From the NCBI GenBank assembly GCA_963811775.1, contig CAWESO010000001.1, forward strand, positions 372,001 through 436,000: 64,000 bases of DNA, in the 5' to 3' direction. A model generated the notes under the pieces. That model saw only the letters and a list, made by a program, of their open reading frames with translations, was not told where the DNA came from and made no database searches. Shown piece after piece: positions 1 through 8,582 of this stretch. Made by a program: the position numbers and the translations under genes. Each line of letters starts with the position of its first letter. The first letter of the stretch is position 1. This DNA comes from Chersky-840 sp963811775. GTDB taxonomy: Bacteria; Actinomycetota; Acidimicrobiia; Acidimicrobiales; UBA8190.

Positions 1-153
1 GTGGGGGCCGTCGGACGGCGTCGCCGGGGATCCCGTGGCCCGGTCGACCCGGATCACCTCCGCCCCGGCGTCGGCCAGGAGCATGCAGGTGTAGGGGCCC
101 GGCCCGATCCCGGCCAGCTCGACGACACGGATCCCTTCGAGAGGCCCACTCAC
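1..153 (-). CDS. CaiB/BaiF-family CoA transferase, N-terminal fragment
   Basis: The minus strand encodes 51 residues from a GTG at 153, running off the left edge. The protein begins VSGPLEGIRVVELAGIGPGP and continues with a CMLLADAGAEVIRVD stretch, the typical N-terminus of type III CoA transferases (alpha-methylacyl-CoA racemase, formyl-CoA transferase and carnitine CoA-transferase relatives). Family members move CoA between acyl groups or epimerise 2-methylacyl-CoAs in the cytoplasm; the GIGPGPYTCMLLADAGAEVI pattern is closest to alpha-methylacyl-CoA racemase. The start overlaps the stop of the upstream hydrolase by four bases (GTGA, 150-153), so the two are probably translationally coupled. 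The catalytic Asp lies outside the window, so the exact reaction cannot be assigned. Confidence 0.85.
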   Translation of the reverse strand, partial: MSGPLEGIRVVELAGIGPGPYTCMLLADAGAEVIRVDRATGSPATPSDGPH

Positions 154-1061
154 CGGTCGTCGCCCCGTCCGGCCACGCGCCGCGACTCGTCGGCCCGGCG
201 TGCGTGGGCGACGATGGTCGCCACCACCTCGGCCTGGGCTCTCGGGGGCACCTCGTGGCCCATGTCCGGGATCACGAGCAGCTCCGCGCCGGGGATGGCG
301 CGCGCCGTCGCTTCGCCCCCGTCCAGCGGGACCAGGGCGTCGACATCCCCGTGGATCACGAGGGTGGGCGCGCGCACCGACCCCAACGCCGCGCTGCGAC
401 TTCCCGACGCCACCATGGCCATCATCTGGCGGGCCGTGCCGGCGGGGTCGAGGCCACGGTCGTAGAACCGCTCGAATCTCCCCCGCCGCCACGCCTCGTC
501 GACGAGGGCTCCGTGCGACCCGATGATCTCAGCGTTGGCGAGCTCGAACGCGACGTAGCCGGCACGGTCTGCGGGCGGGCGGTCCATGACCACCGCCATG
601 GCCTCGGGCTTGGGGCGCCCCACGTCGTCGGCACCGGTCGTCGACATGATCGAGCACAGGCTGCGCACCCGGGCCGGATGGGCGATGGCCAGCGTCTGAG
701 CGATCATGCCCCCCATGGACGTCCCGACCAGGTGCGCGTCGTCGACGCCGAGCGCGTCGAGGAGCCCGACGGTGTCGCGGGCCATGTCCTCGAGCGTGTA
801 CGCCACCGCGTCGCGCCCACCGCGGCGCGCCGCGGTCAGGTCGAAGGGGGGGCCGCCGTCGAGGTGGGTCGACAGGCCCGCGTCGCGGTTGTCGAAGCGC
901 AGCACCCCGAAGCCCTGGGCCACCAACGCCTCGCAGAAGGCCTCGTCCCACCCGATGAGCTGGCGCCCGAGCCCGGCGATGAGGACGATCACAGGGTCTT
1001 CGGGACGCCCGGACAGCTCGTAGCACAGCTCGATGCCTGTCCCCACTTTGACGTGCTCCAT
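150..1061 (-). CDS. alpha/beta hydrolase
   Basis: A 303-residue alpha/beta-hydrolase-fold protein. The nucleophile elbow is GTSMGGM (around residue 115). An oxyanion region (LIAGLGRQ) lies near residue 33, a TLVIHGDVDALVPL strand carries the likely acidic residue, and PDMGHEVP carries the catalytic His near the C-terminus. The frame is open further upstream, but ATG 1061 gives the standard family N-terminus and avoids running into galK. It is coupled by a GTGA overlap to the CoA transferase downstream, so it may act on an acyl ester or thioester in the same pathway; that is inference. It is divergent from galK with 61 bp between starts. Substrate unknown. Confidence 0.85.
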   Translation of the reverse strand: MEHVKVGTGIELCYELSGRPEDPVIVLIAGLGRQLIGWDEAFCEALVAQGFGVLRFDNRDAGLSTHLDGGPPFDLTAARRGGRDAVAYTLEDMARDTVGLLDALGVDDAHLVGTSMGGMIAQTLAIAHPARVRSLCSIMSTTGADDVGRPKPEAMAVVMDRPPADRAGYVAFELANAEIIGSHGALVDEAWRRGRFERFYDRGLDPAGTARQMMAMVASGSRSAALGSVRAPTLVIHGDVDALVPLDGGEATARAIPGAELLVIPDMGHEVPPRAQAEVVATIVAHARRADESRRVAGRGDDR

Positions 1062-1122
1062 GCCCGGATGCTGACCGCAGGGGCCCGTGGGGGTCAAACC
1101 CGTCGTGCCATGCTGGCGCCCC

Positions 1123-2187
1123 ATGGCTGACGCTGACCCGATGCGGCTCGGTGCCGAGCGACACGCCCATTGCCCGGGGCGGGTCAATCTCATCGGTGAC
1201 CACACCGACTACAACGAGGGCGTCGCCCTGCCCATGGCCATCGACCTCGGCACGACGGTGGCCTTCGTGCCCGACGGCGGCACCCGCGTGGTGCTGCGGT
1301 CCTCGCACGACCCCGACCCCGCCGACGTCGACGTGCACACGGCGCTCGACCCGGTGGTGCTCGGGGCACTCGAACCGCGCTGGGCGCGCTACGTCGCCGC
1401 CGTCGCTGCCGCCGTTCGCCCCCCCTCGGGCGGGAGCGGCACCGTGACGACGACGCTGCCGGTCGGGGCCGGGCTGTCCTCGAGCGCCGCCCTCGAGGTC
1501 GCCCTGGCCCTCGTCTTCGGGTGCGAGGCCGAGCCCCTGGTCCTGGCCCGCACCTGCCAGTACGCGGAGCAGGCCGCCACCGGGGTCCCCACCGGGATCA
1601 TGGACCAGTTGGCGGTGAGCGCGGCCCAGGCCGGATGCGCCTTGTTGATCGACTTCGCCGACCTGTCCACCGCGCCCGTCCCCCTGCCCGCCGGCGCCGA
1701 GGTCGTGGTGGTGCATTCGGGGGAGACGAGGTCGCTCGACCGCTCCGCGTACGCGCAACGGCGGGCCGAGTGCGAGGCGGCCGCCGCCCGGCTCGGACCG
1801 CTCGGGAAGCTCGAGCCGCACGTGGCCAACGCCGTGCCCGACCCGGTGTTGCGCCGGCGTGCCCGCCACGTCGCGGGCGAATGCGAGCGCGTGCACGCCT
1901 TCGTCGCCGCACTTCGCGCCGGGGACCTGGCCGAGGCGGGTCGCATCATGTCGGCGAGCCATCACAGCCTGGCCCACGACTTCGAGGTCTCGACGCCGGG
2001 GCTCGACTCGTTGGTGCAGTGGCTGGTCGGGCGGCCCGGGGTGTTCGGGGCCCGGCTGACCGGGGCCGGGTTCGGGGGGTGCGTGGTCGCCCTGACCGAG
2101 CCGGGGGCGCTCGACACCGATGGCCTGCCCACACCGGCGTGGACGGTGCGCGCCGCCGCGGGCGCACGTCTTCTCACCGGGCCCTGA
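1123..2187 (+). CDS. galK: galactokinase
   Basis: 354 residues, the usual size for GalK (GHMP kinase family), which phosphorylates galactose to galactose-1-phosphate in the Leloir pathway. The galactokinase signature GRVNLIGDHTDYNEG is at residues 19-33, the GHMP ATP-binding motif LPVGAGLSSSAA at 112-123, and the third GHMP motif (GAGFGGCVVAL) near residue 320. ATG 1123 places the signature at the usual distance from the N-terminus; the frame is open to 1087 but without homology. No other Leloir gene is adjacent; a UDP-glucose 4-epimerase-like gene lies at 59.2 kb. It converges on the PH-domain gene. Confidence 0.93.
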   Translation: MADADPMRLGAERHAHCPGRVNLIGDHTDYNEGVALPMAIDLGTTVAFVPDGGTRVVLRSSHDPDPADVDVHTALDPVVLGALEPRWARYVAAVAAAVRPPSGGSGTVTTTLPVGAGLSSSAALEVALALVFGCEAEPLVLARTCQYAEQAATGVPTGIMDQLAVSAAQAGCALLIDFADLSTAPVPLPAGAEVVVVHSGETRSLDRSAYAQRRAECEAAAARLGPLGKLEPHVANAVPDPVLRRRARHVAGECERVHAFVAALRAGDLAEAGRIMSASHHSLAHDFEVSTPGLDSLVQWLVGRPGVFGARLTGAGFGGCVVALTEPGALDTDGLPTPAWTVRAAAGARLLTGP

Positions 2188-2215
2188 TCCCACCCGACGA
2201 GGGGCGCCGGTCAGG

Positions 2216-2950
2216 TCACAGGCGCTCGAGCAGCTCCGCCTTCTTCACGGCGAACTCCGCGTCCGTGACGATCCCGCGCCGGCGCAACTCGTCGAGCTGC
2301 ATGAGACGGTCGGCCACGGTGTTGTCACCGTGGTCGGCGCGCGGCACGCGGGCCACGCCCGATGGGGGTGTGTCGTCGCTGATGCCGAGGCGCGCGCCGC
2401 GGGGCCCGGCCGGCCCCGTCTCGTCCCACAGTTCGCCGACCTGGCCGGCGGCCACCGGCACGATCGAGCGGTGGCGCAACGCGTCGATCTGCTCGGTGAT
2501 GATGCTCTGCACCGCGCCGGGGCGTGGCACGCGGTCGAACACCACGACGCCGGTCTCGCCCCCCACTTCGACGTGCAACTCACCCGTGCGCAGCATCCGG
2601 TCGAGCAGCGACTGGTGGTACGACAGCTGGTTGATCCTCTCCAGGCGGAGCTCGAGCCCGTTACGACCGAGCACTCCCGAACGCTGCACGATGCGGGTGG
2701 TGGTGATCACCAGACTGGTGGCAAACCACCGCACGAGCCTCCCCACCAACCACAGAGACGAGCCTCCCACGGCCACGAGCAACAGGTAGAGCAGCGCGGG
2801 AGGGGCGCCCGAGAAGGCGACCATGATGGCGATGGCGAGGCCGACGACGCCCACCACCACGACGAGGGGCTTGCCCAGGAAGGCCCAGTGGGGTCGGATC
2901 TCGACGATGACTTCTTCGTCCTCGGTGAGCAACCGGCGGGGAAAAGGCAT
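2216..2950 (-). CDS. PH-domain (bPH2-like) and SHOCT-domain membrane protein
   Basis: 244 residues. Two hydrophobic segments (about 28-46 and 52-70) form a hairpin in the membrane, followed by a bacterial PH-like domain (VITTTRIVQRSGVLGRNGLE, INQLSYHQSLLDR, GTGELHVEV-like strands, residues 75-150). The C-terminus (about 215-244, RLMQLDELRRRGIVTDAEFA) is a clear SHOCT motif, often a short oligomerisation tail. Related proteins (YdbS/YdbT type) are membrane proteins of unknown role. ATG 2950 is chosen because a TACGCT -10-like hexamer (2959-2964) lies 8 nt upstream and no Shine-Dalgarno is seen. Function otherwise unknown. Confidence 0.8.
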   Translation of the reverse strand: MPFPRRLLTEDEEVIVEIRPHWAFLGKPLVVVVGVVGLAIAIMVAFSGAPPALLYLLLVAVGGSSLWLVGRLVRWFATSLVITTTRIVQRSGVLGRNGLELRLERINQLSYHQSLLDRMLRTGELHVEVGGETGVVVFDRVPRPGAVQSIITEQIDALRHRSIVPVAAGQVGELWDETGPAGPRGARLGISDDTPPSGVARVPRADHGDNTVADRLMQLDELRRRGIVTDAEFAVKKAELLERL

Positions 2951-2958
2951 GCCCGCCA

Positions 2959-2964
2959 AGCGTA
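2959..2964 (-). promoter_or_regulatory. -10 hexamer for leaderless start of the PH/SHOCT gene
   Basis: TACGCT on the minus strand, 8 nt before ATG 2950. It fits the actinobacterial TAnnnT -10, with the transcript predicted to start at or next to the start codon. Confidence 0.5.
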
Positions 2965-3102
2965 TCGCCGCGCCAGCGCGCCGGAGGGGGCATCCGTACC
3001 CGCACGCGCCGGCTCGCACCCGACCTCTGCGGACCACTGTGGCCCGCCGTGGTTGCCGCCTGTCGGGCCAGCCAGAGGGTGTGCCAGCGGGCCGGCCACC
3101 GG

Positions 3103-4269
3103 TTAGGCGAGCTTGCTGGCGATGCCTCCCGCACTGCGCAACACCGTGCCGTCGGCGCCGGCCACGCTGCGCTGCACCGCCGGCCGCGACAGCGCCTCGT
3201 CGACGAGGGCGTCGAGCAGCTCGAGGAACGGGAGCACCGGGTCGACCCACAGGTAGCGCGCCAGTGACCCCGGCACGGTGTTGACCTCGTTGACGAACAG
3301 GGCCGTGCCGTCACTGAGGAAGTCGATGCGCGCCACGCCCCGCAGCGCGACCAGGCGCACGACGGTGCGGGCCGCGTCGTGCAGGGCGCGCAGGGCCGCG
3401 GCGTCGAGTTGCGCCGGGAGCTCGCGCGGCGCGCTCGCCATCCCCTCACCCCCCACGTACTTGTCGGCATACCCGAGGATCTCTGCCGCCGCTGTCGAGC
3501 GCAGCGGGCGTTCGACGGCCGAGACCTCGACCGTGGGCCAGGTGCGCACCGCCACGTTCAGGTCGAAGAGGTCGTCGCGATAGGGCTCCACCACCGCCCC
3601 GGCGCGCAGGTGGACGTTGGCGTCGAGCCGGGCCAGGGCGGTCTCGGCGTCGGCGACGACCTCGACACCGATGGACGAGCCGCCGAACCGGGGCTTGAGG
3701 ATGTAGGGCCCCGGGAAGCCGAGCCCGGCGCCACCGGGGCCCCGGCCGTCGGCCGAGACGGCGCCGTGCACGGCGTCGTCGTGCAACAACGCTCTCGGCA
3801 GCAGGGGCAGTCCCGCGGCCTGGACGGTGCCGGCGAAGGCGAGCTTGTCCATGCCGAGCGCCGCCGCCGCGACGCCCGGGCCCGTGTAGGCGACACCGGC
3901 GAGGTCGAGCGCGGCCTGCAGGCTGCCGTCTTCCCCGGGGCCGCCGTGACAGCAGTTGACCGCCACGTCCACCGGCAGGGGCCGAGCCCGACCCAGGCGG
4001 CCCGCACTCGGCACGAAGCCCGGAGTGTCGCCCCCGGTGACGAGCTGCACCGGCTGTGCACCGCGGGGCACACCGTCGACGAAGTCGAGGGCCTCGAGCG
4101 ACGGCTCGACGCGGACCCACGCCCCGGTCTTGGTCCAGTACAGGCCGATCACGTCGCGCCCGGCGCCCGCCAGCTCGCGTGCCGCCTGCAGGCCGGTGAG
4201 GATGCTCACGTCGTGCTCGGGGGACGGGCCGCCGAAGACGACGGCGACCTTGGCGGTGGTGACGTTCAA
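3103..4269 (-). CDS. ddl: D-alanine--D-alanine ligase
   Basis: 388-residue ATP-grasp enzyme that joins two D-alanines for peptidoglycan synthesis. Motifs in order: VVFGGPSPEHDVSILTG (10-26), HGGPGEDGSLQAALDLAG (108-125), YTGPGVAAAALGMDKLAF (128-145), ILKPRFGGSSIGV (190-202) and FVNEVNTVPG (325-334), the last holding the Mg ligands. The omega-loop Lys-Tyr pair is kept (DKY, 269-271), which points to a D-Ala acceptor rather than the D-lactate acceptor of VanA-type ligases. The likely start is TTG 4269, preceded by GGGGAG at about 8 nt. It lies 61 bp downstream of murF in a cell-wall operon, and its product is the MurF substrate. Confidence 0.88.
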   Translation of the reverse strand: MNVTTAKVAVVFGGPSPEHDVSILTGLQAARELAGAGRDVIGLYWTKTGAWVRVEPSLEALDFVDGVPRGAQPVQLVTGGDTPGFVPSAGRLGRARPLPVDVAVNCCHGGPGEDGSLQAALDLAGVAYTGPGVAAAALGMDKLAFAGTVQAAGLPLLPRALLHDDAVHGAVSADGRGPGGAGLGFPGPYILKPRFGGSSIGVEVVADAETALARLDANVHLRAGAVVEPYRDDLFDLNVAVRTWPTVEVSAVERPLRSTAAAEILGYADKYVGGEGMASAPRELPAQLDAAALRALHDAARTVVRLVALRGVARIDFLSDGTALFVNEVNTVPGSLARYLWVDPVLPFLELLDALVDEALSRPAVQRSVAGADGTVLRSAGGIASKLA

Positions 4270-4330
4270 GGACTGCGCTCCCCGGGTCGGTGGCGTCGCA
4301 CGATGCACGGCGCGACGCGCCACGCGGCGC

Positions 4331-5871
4331 TCAAGGGTAGTGGTCGGGGAGGTCGTTCTCGTACAGCACGACGTCGCCGTCCCCGAGATGGTCGCGGACC
4401 CACTGCGTCGCCTGGGGGCGCGTCCGTACCGCCACCACACGCGGCGCGGCGCCCTCGAGAGCGCCGAGCCGGGCCCCGCGCCGCAGGGCGCGGCGGTTGG
4501 TGCAGCCCACCACGACCAGGTCGGTCGCCACCGCGGCGGCCTCCTCGGCGAACGCGGCGTTCTCGGCGACCTGGCGGGGCCCGAGCTCGACCATGCCCGG
4601 GGTGACGACCACCCGTCGGGCTCCCTCGCCGGCCGACCGGCCCAACACGGCCAGCGCGGCGCGCCCGCCGGCCGGATTGGCGTTGTAGGTGTCGTCGAGC
4701 ACGACCACCCCCCCGGTGCCGACCGAGCGCTCCAGGCGATGCGGTGCCCCGGGCAACGACGCCAGGCGCGTCGCCACGTCGCCGGCGTCGACGCCGAGCT
4801 CGAGCGCCACCGCCACCGCCGCGGCGATGTTCCCGGGCCGGCCGTCGCCGGGTACGGCGCGGCGAGGTCGGCACCGTGCACGCGCACGGTGAACCCGCCC
4901 TCCTCGTCGAGGACGCACACGTCCGTGTCGACGCGGCACGCCGACACGCGCCACACCCTGGTCCCGGCCTGCTCGGCCGTGTCGGCCAGCGCCGCCAGCC
5001 GGTCGTCGTCGACCACGAGCACGGCACACCCCACACCGTCGAGGATCTCGGCCTTGGCCCGCACGACGTTGTCCTCGGACCCGAACCGCTCCAGGTGCAC
5101 GGGTCCGACGGCGGTGATCACGGCCACGTCGGGACGGACCCACGAGCACAACTCGGCGATCTCCCCGCGCCCGTAGGTGCCCATCTCGGCCACGAACACC
5201 TCGGTGCCCTCGGCCAGGTGCTCGTTGACGGCCCGGGCCAGCCCGGCCCGGTTGTTGAAACTGGCCGGGCTGGCGACGACGGCGCGTGACCCACCGAGGA
5301 GATGGGCCACGTACCCCTTGGTGCTCGTCTTCCCGTACGAGCCGGTGATGGCCACGACCCGTGGCGCCACCCGCCGCAGGCGCGCCGAGGCCCGGGCCAC
5401 GTGGGTGCGGGCCAGGCGGCGTTCGAACGGCGACGTCACCCAGCACGCCAGGTCCACCAGCGCCGGCACCGCCAGCACGCCGGCGGCGGCGGCCACCGGG
5501 CCCTCCCCGGCGAGCGTGCCTCCCACCACGGCGGCGACCTCGAGCACGGCCCACACGAGCGCCAGGGTGCGCAGCCGACGGGTCCACGCCAACGGGGCCG
5601 TCCGTCCCCGCAGCGACAGCCCCACGGGCCCGACGGCCACCACGGCGATGGGGGCGAAGGCGAAGGCCGGCCAGCGCGACGAGAGAAGCAAACCGGCGAC
5701 GGCGAGGACGAGCGCGGCCGCGTTGAGCGGGACGCGGGTCCACCACCGCAGGGCGAAGCGTGACACGGCGTCGACGAGGTAGTGCTCGCGTTGGGCCACC
5801 CGCAACCACCGGACCCCGGCCAGCGCGATGGCCGGCGTGCTCGCGGCCACGGTGATCGCCCGCAGGATCAT
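4331..5871 (-). CDS. murF: MurF-like Mur ligase with N-terminal membrane domain (frameshifted)
   Basis: About 513 residues after correcting one frameshift at 4850-4852, where one C appears missing from a CCC run on the coding strand. The first ~150 residues hold about five hydrophobic segments (roughly 1-20, 50-63, 68-86, 103-120, 127-145) in place of the usual MurF N-terminal domain. Then come the Mur ligase P-loop (ITGSYGKTSTKG, about 175-186), the FNNRAGLARAVNEHL and EMGTYGRGEI motifs and the HLERFGS region; after the shift, GRPGNIAAAVAVALELGV and VVLDDTYNANP of the central and C-terminal domains. The role is addition of D-Ala-D-Ala to the UDP-MurNAc-tripeptide or a related step. The ATG overlaps the upstream hydrolase stop (ATGA, 5868-5871). 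The membrane anchor is unusual; a MurF paralogue with another substrate cannot be excluded. Confidence 0.75.
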
Positions 5872-6647
5872 GATCGACGCGCCAGCGCCCGCTCGACCGC
5901 GGCGCGCAGCTCCGCCGGCGCGGTGAGCGGGAGGAGGTGTCCCGTGCCCGCGCACAGCGTCAGATGGGCTTGGGGGATGGCGGCGTCGAGTGCCCGGGCC
6001 ACCTCGCTCGGGACGTCGGCGTCGTCGTCGCCCCACACCAGCTCGACCGGGCAGCGAAGGCGCGACAGGTCGTCGTCGTAGCGTTCGTTCACGAGTCGCA
6101 CGAGGACGTCGCGCATGACGCCCTCGGCCGCCCGGTAGTCGGCCGAGCCGTGCCGCCGGCGGGCCCGTTCCATCGTCGCGTCGCCGACCAGATGGGCCCG
6201 GTGCAGGGCCCGGGCCACGCGGAACCCGGTCGGGGCCCGGCGACGGCCCCCGGGCCTCGCCACGAGCGGTGCCCCGGTGAGGACCAGGGCGCCCACGAGG
6301 TCGGGACGGGCCACGGCCAGGCGCACTGCGACGCGTCCACCGAGCGAGTGCCCCACCACCACGAGCCCCGAGCCCGGTCCCCGCGCCGGCCCGACCAGGC
6401 CGTCGAGCGCGTCGGCCACGGCCGCCGCGTACTGCTCTGACCCCCAGGGCTCGGCGGGCGCCGGTGTGGCCCCGAAGCCGGGCAGGTCGGGGGCCACGGT
6501 GGACAGGGCGCCGCCGGGGGCCGCCGGTCCCAGGGAGGCGGCGAAGTCCGTGTGGGTACGGCGCCAGCCGTGTAGGGCGACCACGTCGGCGGGGGCCTCC
6601 CCCCAGGTCTCGCCGTACAACGTCCCCCCGGCGAGCGACCGCAGCAC
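5868..6647 (-). CDS. alpha/beta hydrolase in the murF-ddl operon
   Basis: 259 residues. HGWRRTHTDF (oxyanion region, about 26-35), nucleophile elbow VVVGHSLGGRVA (about 96-107), the acid-bearing strand VELVWGDDDADVP (about 200-212) and catalytic His in GTGHLLPL (about 235). This is the MhpC/BioH-like fold; substrate unknown. It starts at GTG 6647, 6 nt after a TAGCCT -10-like hexamer, so it is probably the first gene of a leaderless transcript, and it is coupled to murF by an ATGA overlap. The placement suggests a link to cell-wall precursor handling, but nothing in the sequence proves it. Confidence 0.83.
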   Translation of the reverse strand: MLRSLAGGTLYGETWGEAPADVVALHGWRRTHTDFAASLGPAAPGGALSTVAPDLPGFGATPAPAEPWGSEQYAAAVADALDGLVGPARGPGSGLVVVGHSLGGRVAVRLAVARPDLVGALVLTGAPLVARPGGRRRAPTGFRVARALHRAHLVGDATMERARRRHGSADYRAAEGVMRDVLVRLVNERYDDDLSRLRCPVELVWGDDDADVPSEVARALDAAIPQAHLTLCAGTGHLLPLTAPAELRAAVERALARRS

Positions 6648-6653
6648 CCCGGG

Positions 6654-6659
6654 AGGCTA
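6654..6659 (-). promoter_or_regulatory. -10 hexamer for leaderless hydrolase-murF-ddl transcript
   Basis: TAGCCT on the minus strand, 6 nt before GTG 6647. The divergent uvrD-like gene has its own hexamer at 6712-6717. Confidence 0.55.
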
Positions 6660-6711
6660 CCTCCGAGGCCGTGCGGCGCCGCCCATCCCCCGGGTCGGTA
6701 CACCCCCTCGA

Positions 6712-6717
6712 TACGGT
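6712..6717 (+). promoter_or_regulatory. -10 hexamer for leaderless uvrD-like gene
   Basis: TACGGT, 7 nt before GTG 6725; no Shine-Dalgarno in between. Confidence 0.55.
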
Positions 6718-6724
6718 CGCCGCG

Positions 6725-8527
6725 GTGCCCAGCTCGACGTCGTGCGTCTCCGGTCCGGCCGCCCTGTTGCGGGGCCTGACCCCGGCGCAGGAGCAGGCCG
6801 TCATGTCGCCGCACACCCCCCTGTGCGTCCTCGCCGCGGCCGGCTCGGGCAAGACGACGGTGCTGGCCCGACGGGTGGCACGGCGCATCCTCGACGGCTC
6901 GGCCGGGGCCGAGCACACGCTGGTGGTGACCTTCACCCGCAAGGCGTCGCGCCAGCTCCGGCAGCGCCTGACGCATCTCGGGGCCGCGGACGGGGTCTCG
7001 GCGGGGACGTTCCATGCCCTCGCCTTCGCCCAGCTCCGTCGGCACTGGGCCGACCGCCAGCAGCGCCCCTCGGTGGTGATCGACGACCCCACGCGCCTCG
7101 TCCGCGCGCTGCTCGGGCCGGGGGGCTCGAACACACCGGGGACCGTCGCCGCCGTGGCCGCCGAGATCCACTGGGCGCAAGTGCGCCTGCTGTCGCCCGA
7201 GGCCTATGCATCCGCGGCGCGCGCCGCAGGGCGCGCCCTCGAGGTCTCGGGGCCCGACGTGGCGGCCGTCTTCGCCGCCTACGTCGAGGAGAAGGCCAAG
7301 CGCAACGTCCTCGACCTCGACGATCTCGTGACGCAGTGCGCGTCGTTGCTCGAACACGACGAGGCGGCCGCCGCCGTGCAGCGGTGGCGGATCCGCCACC
7401 TCTTTGTCGACGAATTCCAAGACGTCAACCCGGCCCAGTGGCGACTGCTCAGCGTGTGGCTCGGGGGCGGGCGCGACCTCTTCGTCGTGGGTGACCCCCG
7501 CCAGGCCATCTACGGGTGGAACGGCGCCGATCCCACGGTGCTCGACCGGCTTCCCGATCTCTTCCCGGGCACGACCGTGCTCCGCCTCGACCACAACCAT
7601 CGCTCCACGCCCCAGGTCGTCGGCGCCGCCCGCGCCGTCCTCGGCGCCGGGGACGGCCATCCCAGCCCGGCCTCCCGTCCCGACGGGCCGAGCCCGGTGG
7701 TGCACGGCTTCGACGACGACGACGCCGAAGCCGTCGCGCTGGCGCGCTGGTTGCGCCAGGCGCACCGACCGGGTCGGCCGTGGTCGCACCTGGCCGTGCT
7801 GGCTCGGACCAACGCCCGCCTCGACCCGATCGCCCGCGCCCTGACCCGGGCCGGCATCCCGTACCGCACCGGCGGTGGGGCCAAGGAGTCCGCCGACGGC
7901 CGGCGCGCCCTGGCCGAGCTGCGCCGGACCCCGAAGAACCGCCATCTCCGCAGTGCCCTCGTGGACCTGGTCATGGCCCGCCAGGGACCGGACCTCGACG
8001 AGTCGCCCGGCGCCGGGACCGGGGAGCGGTCCACGCCCGAGATCGGGTTGCCGCTAGCCCTGGCCCATCTCGTCGACGAGCACGCCCTCGACTTCCCCGA
8101 CGCCACCGTGGGCGAGTTCCTGGACTGGGTCGTCGCCGGCGGCGAGAGCGCCATGGACCACGACGGCGGTGACGGCGTCGAGCTCTCGACCTTCCACCGG
8201 GCCAAGGGGCTCGAGTGGCCGACGGTGGCGGTCGTCGGGCTCGAGGACGGCATGGTGCCCATCGCCTACGCCCGGACACCCGACGCCGTGGCGGAAGAAC
8301 GCCGCCTGCTCTACGTCGCCCTGACCCGCGCCGAGGACGAATTGTGGTGCTCGTGGGCCCGCATCCGACGGGTGGGCGACCGGACGTGGACCTGCGACGC
8401 GTCGCCACTGCTCGGCGCCGTCGAGAGCGCCAGTGCCGAGCACGAGTCGCGCCTCGACGCCGGGCAGCTCTCGGCCCGGATCGCCTCGATGCGGACCCTG
8501 CTCGCCGCGCCCGTGGGCCGCCGCTGA
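6725..8527 (+). CDS. UvrD/PcrA-like superfamily 1 DNA helicase, short form
   Basis: 600 residues, shorter than UvrD/PcrA (about 720-780). All SF1A motifs are visible: Q-motif LTPAQEQAV (18-26), Walker A AAAGSGKTTVL (37-47), Ia VTFTRKASRQLRQRL (68-82), GTFHALAF (94-101), Walker B/II LFVDEFQDVNPAQW (226-239), III VVGDPRQAIYGWNGAD, IV LDHNHRSTPQVV, V ELSTFHRAKGLEWPTVAVVG and VI ERRLLYVALTRAEDELW. The C-terminus ends soon after motif VI, with no HRDC or zinc region as in mycobacterial UvrD2. Expected role: ATP-driven 3'-5' unwinding in repair or recombination. GTG 6725 is set by the hexamer 7 nt upstream. Confidence 0.88.
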   Translation: MPSSTSCVSGPAALLRGLTPAQEQAVMSPHTPLCVLAAAGSGKTTVLARRVARRILDGSAGAEHTLVVTFTRKASRQLRQRLTHLGAADGVSAGTFHALAFAQLRRHWADRQQRPSVVIDDPTRLVRALLGPGGSNTPGTVAAVAAEIHWAQVRLLSPEAYASAARAAGRALEVSGPDVAAVFAAYVEEKAKRNVLDLDDLVTQCASLLEHDEAAAAVQRWRIRHLFVDEFQDVNPAQWRLLSVWLGGGRDLFVVGDPRQAIYGWNGADPTVLDRLPDLFPGTTVLRLDHNHRSTPQVVGAARAVLGAGDGHPSPASRPDGPSPVVHGFDDDDAEAVALARWLRQAHRPGRPWSHLAVLARTNARLDPIARALTRAGIPYRTGGGAKESADGRRALAELRRTPKNRHLRSALVDLVMARQGPDLDESPGAGTGERSTPEIGLPLALAHLVDEHALDFPDATVGEFLDWVVAGGESAMDHDGGDGVELSTFHRAKGLEWPTVAVVGLEDGMVPIAYARTPDAVAEERRLLYVALTRAEDELWCSWARIRRVGDRTWTCDASPLLGAVESASAEHESRLDAGQLSARIASMRTLLAAPVGRR

Positions 8528-8552
8528 CCGTCCCCGTCTCCGTCCTCGACGC

Positions 8553-8570
8553 CTCCCGCCGGGCGGGGAG
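8553..8570. terminator. hairpin between convergent uvrD-like and GNAT genes
   Basis: CTCCCGCC pairs with GGCGGGGAG (one bulged G) in the 55-bp gap between two convergent genes. No T-run, as is usual at high GC. Confidence 0.4.
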
Positions 8571-8582
8571 CAGCAGCTGCGT

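Noticed and set aside
1..465. Plus-strand open frame from the left edge
   Set aside because: Antisense to the CoA transferase and hydrolase genes, both of which have clear family motifs; the frame gives Arg/Pro-rich sequence without homology.
3103..4269. VanA/VanB-type D-Ala-D-Lac ligase
   Set aside because: The Lys-Tyr pair of D-Ala-D-Ala ligases is kept (DKY, 269-271), and no vanH or vanX gene is adjacent.
3103..7134. One 1343-residue fusion of hydrolase, MurF and Ddl
   Set aside because: The continuous frame arises because the murF frameshift joins unrelated frames; motifs show three separate genes.
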